A stretch of DNA of 64,000 nt, taken from NCBI RefSeq assembly GCF_935825525.1, contig NZ_CAKXZT010000152.1, positions 11,197-75,196 on the forward strand. Direction: 5' to 3'. Shown piece by piece: positions 51,764 through 59,309 of the stretch. The notes under the pieces were generated by a model. It was not told where the DNA came from. It worked only from the letters and a program-made list of their open reading frames with translations, and did no database searches. Source of the stretch: Mesorhizobium escarrei. GTDB lineage: Bacteria; Pseudomonadota; Alphaproteobacteria; Rhizobiales; Rhizobiaceae. Numbering within the stretch: the first letter of the stretch is position 1; every line of letters starts with the position of its first letter. The translations under genes and the position numbers were made by a program.

Positions 51764-52021
51764 ATGGACGTGAATGGCGTGGGCTGGATCGCAGCCATCA
51801 TCATCGGCGGACTGGCAGGCTGGCTTGCCGAGATGTTCATGAAAAGCAACATGGGCATCTTGATGAACATCGTTCTGGGCATCGTCGGCGCGATCGTGCT
51901 GAATGCCATCCTGCAGGCGCTCAACATCGGCGCCTTCGGCGCCGGCTGGATCGCCTATCTGATCACCGGTTTCATTGGCGCCTGCCTGCTGATCTGGGTA
52001 GGGCGCCTGGTGCGCCGTTAG
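51764..52021 (+). CDS. GlsB/YeaQ/YmgE-family membrane protein (transglycosylase-associated)
   Basis: An 85-residue protein with three hydrophobic helices and the family pattern GWIAAIIIGGLAGWLAEMFM, GILMNIVLGIVGAIVLNAIL, and the last segment WIAYLITGFIGACLLIWVGRL. Function unknown; relatives are stress-induced. A terminator follows. Confidence 0.88.
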   Translation: MDVNGVGWIAAIIIGGLAGWLAEMFMKSNMGILMNIVLGIVGAIVLNAILQALNIGAFGAGWIAYLITGFIGACLLIWVGRLVRR

Positions 52022-52046
52022 TTGCTGAACTCTTGCCATGCGAAAA

Positions 52047-52085
52047 CGGCTGTGGCGGCATGCGCCGCCGCGGCCTTTTTCTTTG
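52047..52085 (+). terminator. Terminator after the YmgE-like gene
   Basis: Imperfect GC-rich stem ggctgtggcggc/gccgccgcggcc with loop atgc, then cctttttctttg. It separates the PDH block from lipA. Confidence 0.75.
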
Positions 52086-52148
52086 CAGCGAAAAGTCCTA
52101 GATGGAAAGCGAACGCCGGAAGGCGATCGCGAATGAACTGGATTTCTG

Positions 52149-53114
52149 ATGGTCACCGTCCTCGACACGATCGCCAACGCGCCGCGCCTGCGGCATCCTG
52201 AAAAGGCGCACAAGCCTGACCAGGATGTGCTGCGCAAGCCCGACTGGATCCGCGTCAAGGCGCCGATGTCGAAAGGCTATGCCGAGACGCGCGACATCGT
52301 GAAGTCGCACAGACTGGTGACGGTGTGCGAAGAGGCCGGGTGCCCCAATATCGGTGAGTGCTGGGAGAAGAAGCACGCCACCTTCATGATCATGGGCGAG
52401 ATCTGCACGCGCGCCTGCGCCTTCTGCAACGTCGCCACCGGCATTCCGACCGCGCTGGATCCCGATGAACCGGCGCGCATCGCCCACGCCGTCAAGCAAA
52501 TGGGACTGACCCACGTCGTCATCACGTCCGTCGACCGCGACGATCTCGCCGATGGCGGAGCTCAGCACTTTGCCGAGGTCATCGGCGCCATCAGGGCGGC
52601 AACGCCTTCGACGACGATCGAAATCCTGACGCCCGACTTCCTGCGCAAGGAAGGCGCGCTGGAGATCGTGGTGGCAGCTAAGCCTGATGTGTTCAACCAC
52701 AATCTGGAGACCGTTCCGTCGAACTATCTGACAGTCCGGCCGGGCGCCCGCTATTTCCATTCGATCAGGCTGCTGCAGCGGGTCAAGGAACTCGATCCCT
52801 CGATCTTCACAAAATCCGGCATCATGGTTGGCCTTGGCGAGGAGCGGAACGAGATCCTGCAATTGATGGACGATCTGCGTTCGGCCAATGTCGACTTCAT
52901 GACCATCGGTCAGTATCTGCAGCCATCGAAAAAGCACCACCCGGTGATCCGTTTCGTCACGCCGGAGGAATTCAAGTCCTTCGAGACGATCGGTAAGACG
53001 AAGGGCTTCCTGCTGGTGGCATCGAGCCCGCTGACGCGTTCGTCGCATCACGCCGGCGACGATTTCGCCAAGCTGCGCGCGGCGCGGGAAGCGTTTCTCA
53101 GGAAGTCCGCCTAA
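52149..53114 (+). CDS. lipA: Lipoyl synthase
   Basis: Radical-SAM enzyme inserting two sulfurs into octanoylated domains. The 321-residue protein has the auxiliary cluster motif CEEAGCPNIGEC and the radical-SAM cluster CTRACAFCN, then TSVDRDDLADGGAQHFAE and VFNHNLETVP. It also has the C-terminal SSPLTRSSHHAGDDF with its conserved serine. It provides the cofactor for the lipoyl domains of PdhB and PdhC in the same region. Confidence 0.97.
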   Translation: MVTVLDTIANAPRLRHPEKAHKPDQDVLRKPDWIRVKAPMSKGYAETRDIVKSHRLVTVCEEAGCPNIGECWEKKHATFMIMGEICTRACAFCNVATGIPTALDPDEPARIAHAVKQMGLTHVVITSVDRDDLADGGAQHFAEVIGAIRAATPSTTIEILTPDFLRKEGALEIVVAAKPDVFNHNLETVPSNYLTVRPGARYFHSIRLLQRVKELDPSIFTKSGIMVGLGEERNEILQLMDDLRSANVDFMTIGQYLQPSKKHHPVIRFVTPEEFKSFETIGKTKGFLLVASSPLTRSSHHAGDDFAKLRAAREAFLRKSA

Positions 53115-53126
53115 CACGCTGGTTTC

Positions 53127-53585
53127 ATGCCACAATTCGAAGCCCATCGCCGCGTTGCGCATACGCCGGAACAGATGTTCGCCCTGGTCGCCGATGTCGA
53201 ATCCTATCCGCAATTCCTGCCGCTTTGCGAGGCGCTGACGGTTCGCTCGCGCAAGGAACGCGACGGACGCACCCTCCTCGTCGCCGACATGAGCATTGGC
53301 TACAAGGCGATCCGCGAGACTTTCACCACGCAGGTGCTGCTAAAGCCTGACGAGAAGGCCATCGACGTCAAATACATCGACGGTCCGTTCAAATATCTGA
53401 GCAATGCCTGGCGTTTCGAGCCGGCCGACGGCGGTTGCAATGTCTGCTTCTTCATCGACTACGAATTCAAGAGCCGTATTCTGGGTGCGGTGATGGGAGC
53501 GATGTTCGATCGCGCCTTCCGCATGTTCTCCGAGGCGTTCGAGAAGCGCGCCGACGTCATCTATGGCGCAACGCCGGCAGCCTGA
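53127..53585 (+). CDS. Coq10/RatA-like START-domain protein
   Basis: A 152-residue protein of the polyketide cyclase/START family: RVAHTPEQMFALVADVESYPQFLPLCEALTVRSR (in parts) and FKSRILGAVMGAMFDRAFRMFSEAFEKRA. Homologues include mitochondrial Coq10, which binds ubiquinone, and the RatA toxin. The Coq10 role is more likely in alphaproteobacteria. It lies 12 nt after lipA and its 3' end overlaps the converging pncC gene by 25 bp. Confidence 0.88.
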   Translation: MPQFEAHRRVAHTPEQMFALVADVESYPQFLPLCEALTVRSRKERDGRTLLVADMSIGYKAIRETFTTQVLLKPDEKAIDVKYIDGPFKYLSNAWRFEPADGGCNVCFFIDYEFKSRILGAVMGAMFDRAFRMFSEAFEKRADVIYGATPAA

Positions 53586-54070
53586 TCCGCAGCGAGCGCG
53601 CGCAAGCCCAGTTCAAGCGCATGCTTGACCGTCTCCCGGCGGATGAAATTGCGGCCTTTGTCGGCAAACAACTGGCATTCGCTGACGACCGGCCGGCCAG
53701 TCAAGGCGATACCGAACCAGACCAGGCCGACGGGCTTTTCCGTCGAGCCGCCGCCCGGACCGGCAATGCCGGTAACGGCAAGGGTTAGCCCGGCGCGCGA
53801 ATGGGCCAAGGCGCCGGCCGCCATCTCGACCGCCGTTTCCCGTGAGACCGCGCCGTGCGCCTCGATCGTAGTGGCGGAAACGCCGAGCATCTCCGTCTTG
53901 GCCTCGTTGGAATAGGTGATGAAACCCCGGTCGACCACTGTCGAAGAGCCGGCGATGTCGGTCAAGGCGGCGATGATCATGCCGCCGGTGCAGCTCTCGG
54001 CCGTCGCAAGCATGATGCCGCGCTGTTGGCAGGCCTGAAGCAGGGCATCTGCGAGATCGCTGTTGCTCAT
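53561..54070 (-). CDS. pncC: Nicotinamide-nucleotide amidase (CinA C-terminal type)
   Basis: Deamidates NMN to nicotinic acid mononucleotide in NAD recycling. The 169-residue protein corresponds to the CinA C-terminal domain alone: LATAESCTGGMIIAALTDIAGSS with the catalytic Ser, GFITYSNEAKTEMLGV, and VTGIAGPGGGSTEKPVGLVWFG. The ATG overlaps the ispDF stop by 4 bp, so the genes are coupled. The 3' ends of this gene and the Coq10-like gene overlap tail to tail. Confidence 0.93.
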   Translation of the reverse strand: MSNSDLADALLQACQQRGIMLATAESCTGGMIIAALTDIAGSSTVVDRGFITYSNEAKTEMLGVSATTIEAHGAVSRETAVEMAAGALAHSRAGLTLAVTGIAGPGGGSTEKPVGLVWFGIALTGRPVVSECQLFADKGRNFIRRETVKHALELGLRALAADQAAGVAP

Positions 54071-55296
54071 TCGGGGACATCCCCTGGAAACACGACGCTG
54101 GCGGTCGCGATAGCGGCTATGCCTTCCTCGCGTCCGACAAAGCCGAGCTTTTCGTTGGTTGTCGCCTTGATCGAGATGCGGTCCCGGGAAACTGCCAGCA
54201 TTGCCGAAAGGATTTCGGTCATCGCTTCGCGATGCGGGCCGACGCGCGGCGCCTCGCAGATCAACGTGATGTCGGCATTGGCGATGCGCCCGCCGCGCGC
54301 GCGCACCAGTCTTGCCGCATGCTCGACGAAGATCCGCGAGGCCACGCCTTTCCACTGGGGGTCCGATGGCGGGAAATGCGTGCCGATGTCGCCCGCGCCG
54401 CAAGTGGCGAGCAGCGCGTCGGTCAAGGCGTGCAGGCCGACATCGGCATCCGAATGGCCGGACAGTTTCTTGTCATGCGGGATGGAGACGCCGCACAGGA
54501 CGACATGATCGCCGGGCTCGAATGCATGGACGTCGTAGCCATTGCCGGTGCGGCTGTCCGGAAAATGCAGCCGTTCGCCGGAAAGCCGCTGATCCGCCAT
54601 CGAGATATCCCTTGCCCAGGTTAGTTTGACATTGTCCGGCGATCCAGGGACGATTTTCACCGGAATATGTGCCCATTCGGCAATCGCGGCATCGTCGGTG
54701 AAGTCCGCCTTGCCCAGATGATGGGCCTTTTCGTGGGCGGCCAGGATCGGCCAGAACGGGAAGCCCTGCGGCGTCTGGGCGGCATGAAGCCCGTTCCTGG
54801 AAACCGTCTCGCCGATCATGCCGGCGGCCGACTCACGTTTCAGCGTATCGGCGACAGGCAGGGCAGGCAGCGCTCCCTGGCGCTCGCCGATGGCGGCGAT
54901 CGTGCGGTCTATCAGTTCCGCGTCGACGAACGGGCGGACGGCATCATGGACCAGAATCCGGCTCGGTGCAGGGCCTCTCAGCGCAAGCAATCCGAGCCGG
55001 ACGGAGTCCTGCCTGGACGCTCCACCGGTCACCGTGACCACCCGATCGGCGTCGGCGCCGGCGGCGCTGCGAAAAAGCGCGCTGTCGTCGGCATGAATGG
55101 CGACAACGATAGGACCGATTCGCGGATGCGCCAAAAACACGTCCAATGTGCGCGCGATGACGGCACGGCCGCCGATCCTTTGGTATTGCTTCGGTCCGTC
55201 GGCCTGACCGGCGCGCGCGCCACGGCCGGCGGCGACGATAACGACCGCAACCTTGTCGTCCGCAGCCAAAGCCTGCGTTTCGCTTGCGTCTGTCAT
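54067..55296 (-). CDS. ispDF: Bifunctional IspD/IspF isoprenoid enzyme
   Basis: Combines 2-C-methylerythritol 4-phosphate cytidylyltransferase and MECDP synthase. The 409-residue fusion has an N-terminal IspD domain (VAVVIVAAGRGARAG, KQYQRIGGRAV, VHDAVRPFVD). The C-terminal IspF domain from about residue 248 has GNGYDVHAFEPGDHVVLCGV, LSGHSDADVGLHALTDALL, GDIGTHFPPSDP and NEKLGFVGREEGI. The fusion is common in alphaproteobacteria. Confidence 0.96.
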   Translation of the reverse strand: MTDASETQALAADDKVAVVIVAAGRGARAGQADGPKQYQRIGGRAVIARTLDVFLAHPRIGPIVVAIHADDSALFRSAAGADADRVVTVTGGASRQDSVRLGLLALRGPAPSRILVHDAVRPFVDAELIDRTIAAIGERQGALPALPVADTLKRESAAGMIGETVSRNGLHAAQTPQGFPFWPILAAHEKAHHLGKADFTDDAAIAEWAHIPVKIVPGSPDNVKLTWARDISMADQRLSGERLHFPDSRTGNGYDVHAFEPGDHVVLCGVSIPHDKKLSGHSDADVGLHALTDALLATCGAGDIGTHFPPSDPQWKGVASRIFVEHAARLVRARGGRIANADITLICEAPRVGPHREAMTEILSAMLAVSRDRISIKATTNEKLGFVGREEGIAAIATASVVFPGDVPE

Positions 55297-55309
55297 GCCG
55301 AGACGCTTA

Positions 55310-55353
55310 GCGCATCATCCCGAAAAGTGGAATCGCTTTTCGGAGAGATCATG
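55310..55353. repeat. Palindromic intergenic element, copy 3 (core only)
   Basis: cgcatcatcccgaaaagtggaatcgcttttcgg and a closing atcatgggc form one hairpin with the same cgaaaa...tttcgg core and cat/atg boundary as the copies at 7487, 10354, 59158 and 63067. It lies upstream of the ntr operon. Confidence 0.65.
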
Positions 55354-55514
55354 GGCAGATGCAAGTGCTAAAGCGTCCCCCAAGTACGCACGCCGCTTTG
55401 GCTAGTGCCAGCATTTTTCCCAAATGCGCCTTAATGTGACGTCATTGCGCGTTGCACATTGCCGCCATTCTGGCTAGAGAATGTGCAGCTATTATAAATG
55501 CTTGGTTTTTGTGC

Positions 55515-56543
55515 ATGGTTGACCTGACCAAATTGGCTTCTCCGCTGGACGTGGGTCGTGTGAGAATCCGCAATCGCGCTTTTCTCGCGCCCATGTCGGG
55601 CATAACAGATGAGCCGTTCCGGCAGCGTGCCTATGCGCATGGCGCCGGGTTGGTGGTGTCCGAGATGGTGGCGAGCGGCGAACTTGCTAGGGGCAGAGCC
55701 GGTTGCGGCCTGCGCATCCGCCATTCCGGGCTGCCCGTGCACATGGTCCAGCTTGCCGGCCGTGAGGCGGCGCATATGGCAGAGGGCGCCCGCATAGCCG
55801 CGGGCGAGGGCGCCGACATCATCGACATCAACATGGGCTGCCCGGCCAAGAAGGTGACGGGCGGTTATGCCGGTTCGGCGCTGATGCGCGATCTCGATCA
55901 CGCTTTGTCGCTGATCGAGGCGGTGGTCGGCGCCGTCGGTGTGCCGGTCACGGTCAAGATGCGGCTCGGCTGGGACGAAAGCGCGCTCAATGCGCCTATT
56001 CTGGCGCGCCGCGCCGAGCAGGCGGGGGTTCAGATGGTGACGGTGCATGGCCGCACGCGCTGCCAGTTCTACCAGGGCAAGGCCGACTGGCGCGCCATCG
56101 CACGCATAAAGCAGGCTGTATCGATCCCGGTCGTTGCCAACGGCGATGTCGGCTCGCCGACGGAGGCAGCAATGATCCTCGACCAGTCGGGCGCCGACGC
56201 GGTGATGATCGGCCGGGCGCACTACGGCGCACCCTGGACGGCAGGCAGCATCGCGGCGGCCGCGGCAAAAGAGGCGATGCCCGGCGTGCCGGAAAGCCCG
56301 CAAGCGCTGGCCGACTACGTCGTTGCTCACTACCAGGACATGCTAACGCTCTACGGCATCGAAAGCGGCGTGCGCCAGGCGCGCAAGCATCTTGGCTGGT
56401 ATCTCGACCGCCACGCCGCTGGCGTCGTCGGTGAGCAGCGAAAGGCCATCCTCACCTGCTTCGAGCCGGTCCGCGTCATTGCCGCGTTGCGTGAGGTGTT
56501 TTCAAGCGCTGCCGAGGCGATGAACCTGCGGAGCGCAGCATGA
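55515..56543 (+). CDS. dusB: tRNA-dihydrouridine synthase (DusB/NifR3)
   Basis: FMN enzyme reducing uridines in the tRNA D-loop. The 342-residue TIM-barrel protein has LAPMSGITDEPFRQRAYAHGAG, VQLAGREAAHMAEGARI, the signature DIINMGCPAKKVTGGYAGSALM (in parts, DINMGCPAKKV) and VTVHGRTRCQFYQGKADW. nifR3 is the first gene of the ntrBC operon in rhizobia and related bacteria, and here it overlaps ntrB by 4 bp. ATG 55515 matches the family start; an ATG at 55452 is less likely. Confidence 0.95.
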   Translation: MVDLTKLASPLDVGRVRIRNRAFLAPMSGITDEPFRQRAYAHGAGLVVSEMVASGELARGRAGCGLRIRHSGLPVHMVQLAGREAAHMAEGARIAAGEGADIIDINMGCPAKKVTGGYAGSALMRDLDHALSLIEAVVGAVGVPVTVKMRLGWDESALNAPILARRAEQAGVQMVTVHGRTRCQFYQGKADWRAIARIKQAVSIPVVANGDVGSPTEAAMILDQSGADAVMIGRAHYGAPWTAGSIAAAAAKEAMPGVPESPQALADYVVAHYQDMLTLYGIESGVRQARKHLGWYLDRHAAGVVGEQRKAILTCFEPVRVIAALREVFSSAAEAMNLRSAA

Positions 56544-57682
56544 ATGCCACCGTTGCACAGAACATGGACATGGCGGACGCCGCCCACATCGTGCTCAACA
56601 CCATCCGCCGCCCGGTGATCATGCTCGATGCGGAAGGGTTCATCACCTTCGCCAATGCCGATGCCGAGGATTTCTTCCGCTCGAGCGCGACCATGCTCGC
56701 CCGCAATACCCTGCCCAAGCTCATTCCCTTCGGCAGCCCGTTGCTGACGCTTGTCGACCAGGTGCGCGAGCGCCGGGCACCCGTCAACGAATATCGGGTC
56801 GACGTATCGTCGCCGCGCCTCGGCATCGAGAAGGTCGTCGATCTCTACGTCGCGCCGGTGCCGGAATTCCCGGGCTCCGTCGTGGTGATGTTCCAGGAAC
56901 GGTCGATGGCCGACAAGATCGATCGGCAGATGACACACCGCGGTGCGGCACGCTCGGTGACCGGCCTTGCCGCGATGCTTGCCCACGAGATCAAAAACCC
57001 GCTATCCGGCATCCGCGGTGCTGCCCAGCTGCTCGAACTGTCGGCTTCCGACGAAGATCGCGCGCTGACCCGGCTGATCACCGACGAGACCGACCGCATC
57101 GTCTCGCTGGTCGATCGCATGGAGGTGTTTTCCGACGAGCGGCCCGTCGATCGTTATCCGGTCAACATCCATGTCGTTCTCGACCATGTGAAAGCGATTG
57201 CCAAGAACGGTTTTGCGAAGCGGATCAAGATATTGGAGGATTATGATCCATCATTGCCTCCGGTTTTCGCCAACCGCGACCAACTGATCCAGGTGTTCCT
57301 CAACCTGGTCAAGAATGCGGCCGAGGCCATTGGCGGCGATCCGCAAGGCGAGATCACCCTGTCGACCGCGTTCCGGCCGGGCATCCGTGTTTCCGTTCCT
57401 GGATCGCAGGGCCGCGTGTCGCTGCCGCTGGAATTCTGCGTGCGCGACAACGGTTCTGGCGTCTCCGAAGATATCCTGCCGATCCTGTTTGATCCCTTCA
57501 TCACCACCAAGCCGAACGGGTCGGGGCTTGGTCTGGCGCTGGTCGCGAAAATCGTCGGCGAGCATGGCGGCATCATCGAATGCGATTCGACGCCGCGCGC
57601 AACCACCTTCCGCATCCTGATGCCAGCCTGGAAAGAAACGCCGTTCGGCACAGACGATGATGGCGAAGGAGACCGCAAATGA
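56540..57682 (+). CDS. ntrB: Nitrogen regulation sensor histidine kinase NtrB
   Basis: Soluble kinase/phosphatase that sets NtrC phosphorylation according to PII. The 380-residue protein has a PAS domain (residues about 15-120), the phospho-accepting His in AMLAHEIKNPLSGIRGAAQLL, the N box QVFLNLVKNAAEAI, G1 FCVRDNGSGV and G2 NGSGLGLALVAKIV. It is coupled to dusB upstream and ntrC downstream by 4-bp overlaps. Interaction with PII is known for the family and inferred here. Confidence 0.97.
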   Translation: MNATVAQNMDMADAAHIVLNTIRRPVIMLDAEGFITFANADAEDFFRSSATMLARNTLPKLIPFGSPLLTLVDQVRERRAPVNEYRVDVSSPRLGIEKVVDLYVAPVPEFPGSVVVMFQERSMADKIDRQMTHRGAARSVTGLAAMLAHEIKNPLSGIRGAAQLLELSASDEDRALTRLITDETDRIVSLVDRMEVFSDERPVDRYPVNIHVVLDHVKAIAKNGFAKRIKILEDYDPSLPPVFANRDQLIQVFLNLVKNAAEAIGGDPQGEITLSTAFRPGIRVSVPGSQGRVSLPLEFCVRDNGSGVSEDILPILFDPFITTKPNGSGLGLALVAKIVGEHGGIIECDSTPRATTFRILMPAWKETPFGTDDDGEGDRK

Positions 57683-59139
57683 CGGTTCGCGGCAATATTC
57701 TCGTCGCCGACGACGATGCGGCCATCCGCACCGTCCTAAACCAGGCGCTATCGCGAGTCGGTCATGAGGTGCGCGTTACGTCCAACGCCTCGACGCTGTG
57801 GCGCTGGGTGGCGGCGGGCGAGGGCGATCTCGTCATCACCGACGTGGTCATGCCGGACGAAAACGCTTTCGACATGCTGCCGCGCATCAAGAAGGCGCGA
57901 CCGGAACTGCCCGTCATCGTCATGAGCGCCCAGAACACGTTCATGACCGCGATTCGCGCCTCCGAAACCGGCGCCTACGAATATTTGCCGAAACCGTTCG
58001 ACCTGACCGAGCTTCTCAACATCGTCAACCGGGCGCTTTCCGAGCCCCGACGGCCGAAGATCGATGCGCGGGCGGACGAGCCGCCGGAAACGATGCCGCT
58101 GGTCGGCCGCTCGGCCGCCATGCAGGATATCTACCGCATGCTGGCGCGCATGATGCAGACCGACCTGACGGTGATGATTTCGGGCGAATCGGGCACCGGC
58201 AAGGAACTGGTGGCGCGCGCGCTGCACGAGTATGGCCGCCGCCGCGGCGGCCCCTTCGTCGCGATCAACATGGCTGCGATCCCGCGCGACCTGATCGAAT
58301 CGGAACTTTTCGGGCACGAGAAAGGCGCCTTCACCGGCGCGCAGAACCGCTCTACCGGCCGTTTCGAGCAGGCAGAAGGCGGCACGCTCTTCCTTGACGA
58401 GATCGGCGACATGCCGATGGAGGCGCAGACCCGCCTGCTGCGTGTCCTGCAGCAAGGCGAATACACCACCGTCGGCGGCCGCACGCCGATCAAGACCGAC
58501 GTGCGTATAGTCGCCGCCACCAACAAGGATCTGCGCACGCTGATCAATCAGGGGCTTTTCCGCGAGGATCTGTTCTATCGACTGAATGTCGTGCCGCTAA
58601 GGCTGCCGGCGCTGCGCGAGCGGTCCGAGGACGTTCCGGATCTCGTCCGGCACTTCTTCAAGCTTGGCGCCAGCGAAGGCCTGCAGACCAAGCGCATTTC
58701 CACGGGCGGCATCGAGCTGATGAAGCGATATCCGTGGCCAGGCAACGTGCGCGAGCTGGAAAATCTTGTCCGCAGACTTGCCGCGCTCTATTCGCAGGAC
58801 GAGATTTCCGCCGAAGTCATCGAGGCGGAACTGAAGACCGGCGAGAGGCCGGTCGTCCCCGGCGGCGGCAATCTCATTCCCGACGATCTGTCCATTGGCC
58901 AGGCGGTGGAACATTTTCTGCAGCGCTATTTTGCGTCGTTCGCCGGCGACTTGCCGCCCGCCGGCCTCTATCAGCGCATCCTTTCCGAGGTCGAATATCC
59001 GCTGGTCCTCGCGTCGATGACGGCAACCCGCGGCAACCAGATCAAGGCTGCGGAACTCCTGGGGCTCAACCGCAACACCCTGCGCAAGAAGATTCGCGAA
59101 CTCGGCGTCAACGTCTACAAATCGACCAGACAAGCTTAA
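57679..59139 (+). CDS. ntrC: Nitrogen regulation response regulator NtrC
   Basis: Sigma-54-dependent activator of nitrogen genes. The 486-residue protein has a receiver domain with the phospho-Asp in LVITDVVMPDENAF and Lys in YLPKPFD. The AAA+ domain has Walker A GESGTGKELVAR, the sigma-54 contact loop GAFTGA (in GHEKGAFTGAQ), Walker B GTLFLDEIGDMP and an arginine finger. The Fis-type HTH at the end is RGNQIKAAELLGLNRNTLRK. It is the expected activator of the glnII and glnBA promoters in this window. Confidence 0.98.
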   Translation: MTVRGNILVADDDAAIRTVLNQALSRVGHEVRVTSNASTLWRWVAAGEGDLVITDVVMPDENAFDMLPRIKKARPELPVIVMSAQNTFMTAIRASETGAYEYLPKPFDLTELLNIVNRALSEPRRPKIDARADEPPETMPLVGRSAAMQDIYRMLARMMQTDLTVMISGESGTGKELVARALHEYGRRRGGPFVAINMAAIPRDLIESELFGHEKGAFTGAQNRSTGRFEQAEGGTLFLDEIGDMPMEAQTRLLRVLQQGEYTTVGGRTPIKTDVRIVAATNKDLRTLINQGLFREDLFYRLNVVPLRLPALRERSEDVPDLVRHFFKLGASEGLQTKRISTGGIELMKRYPWPGNVRELENLVRRLAALYSQDEISAEVIEAELKTGERPVVPGGGNLIPDDLSIGQAVEHFLQRYFASFAGDLPPAGLYQRILSEVEYPLVLASMTATRGNQIKAAELLGLNRNTLRKKIRELGVNVYKSTRQA

Positions 59140-59142
59140 GAG

Positions 59143-59195
59143 CGCCGTTTGCTTTCAACAAATCGATCCCGATTTTCGGGCCGGTGTGACCGAGC
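59143..59195. repeat. Palindromic intergenic element, copy 4 (partial)
   Basis: caaatcgatcccgattttcggg and ccggtgtga match the core of copy 2 (gatcgattccgatcttgggg, ccggtgcat). The left boundary is degenerate. It lies between ntrC and ntrY, so it sits within the ntr transcription unit. Confidence 0.6.
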
Positions 59196-59309
59196 GAAGC
59201 CTTTTCAGGGGATCGACCGCCGAAACAGTTCCGTCCAGGTCACACTTGTTGCATAATCGCCACAATGCGTTGCATACATCCGACGCAATCACTGGCTCTA
59301 GACGGCGAC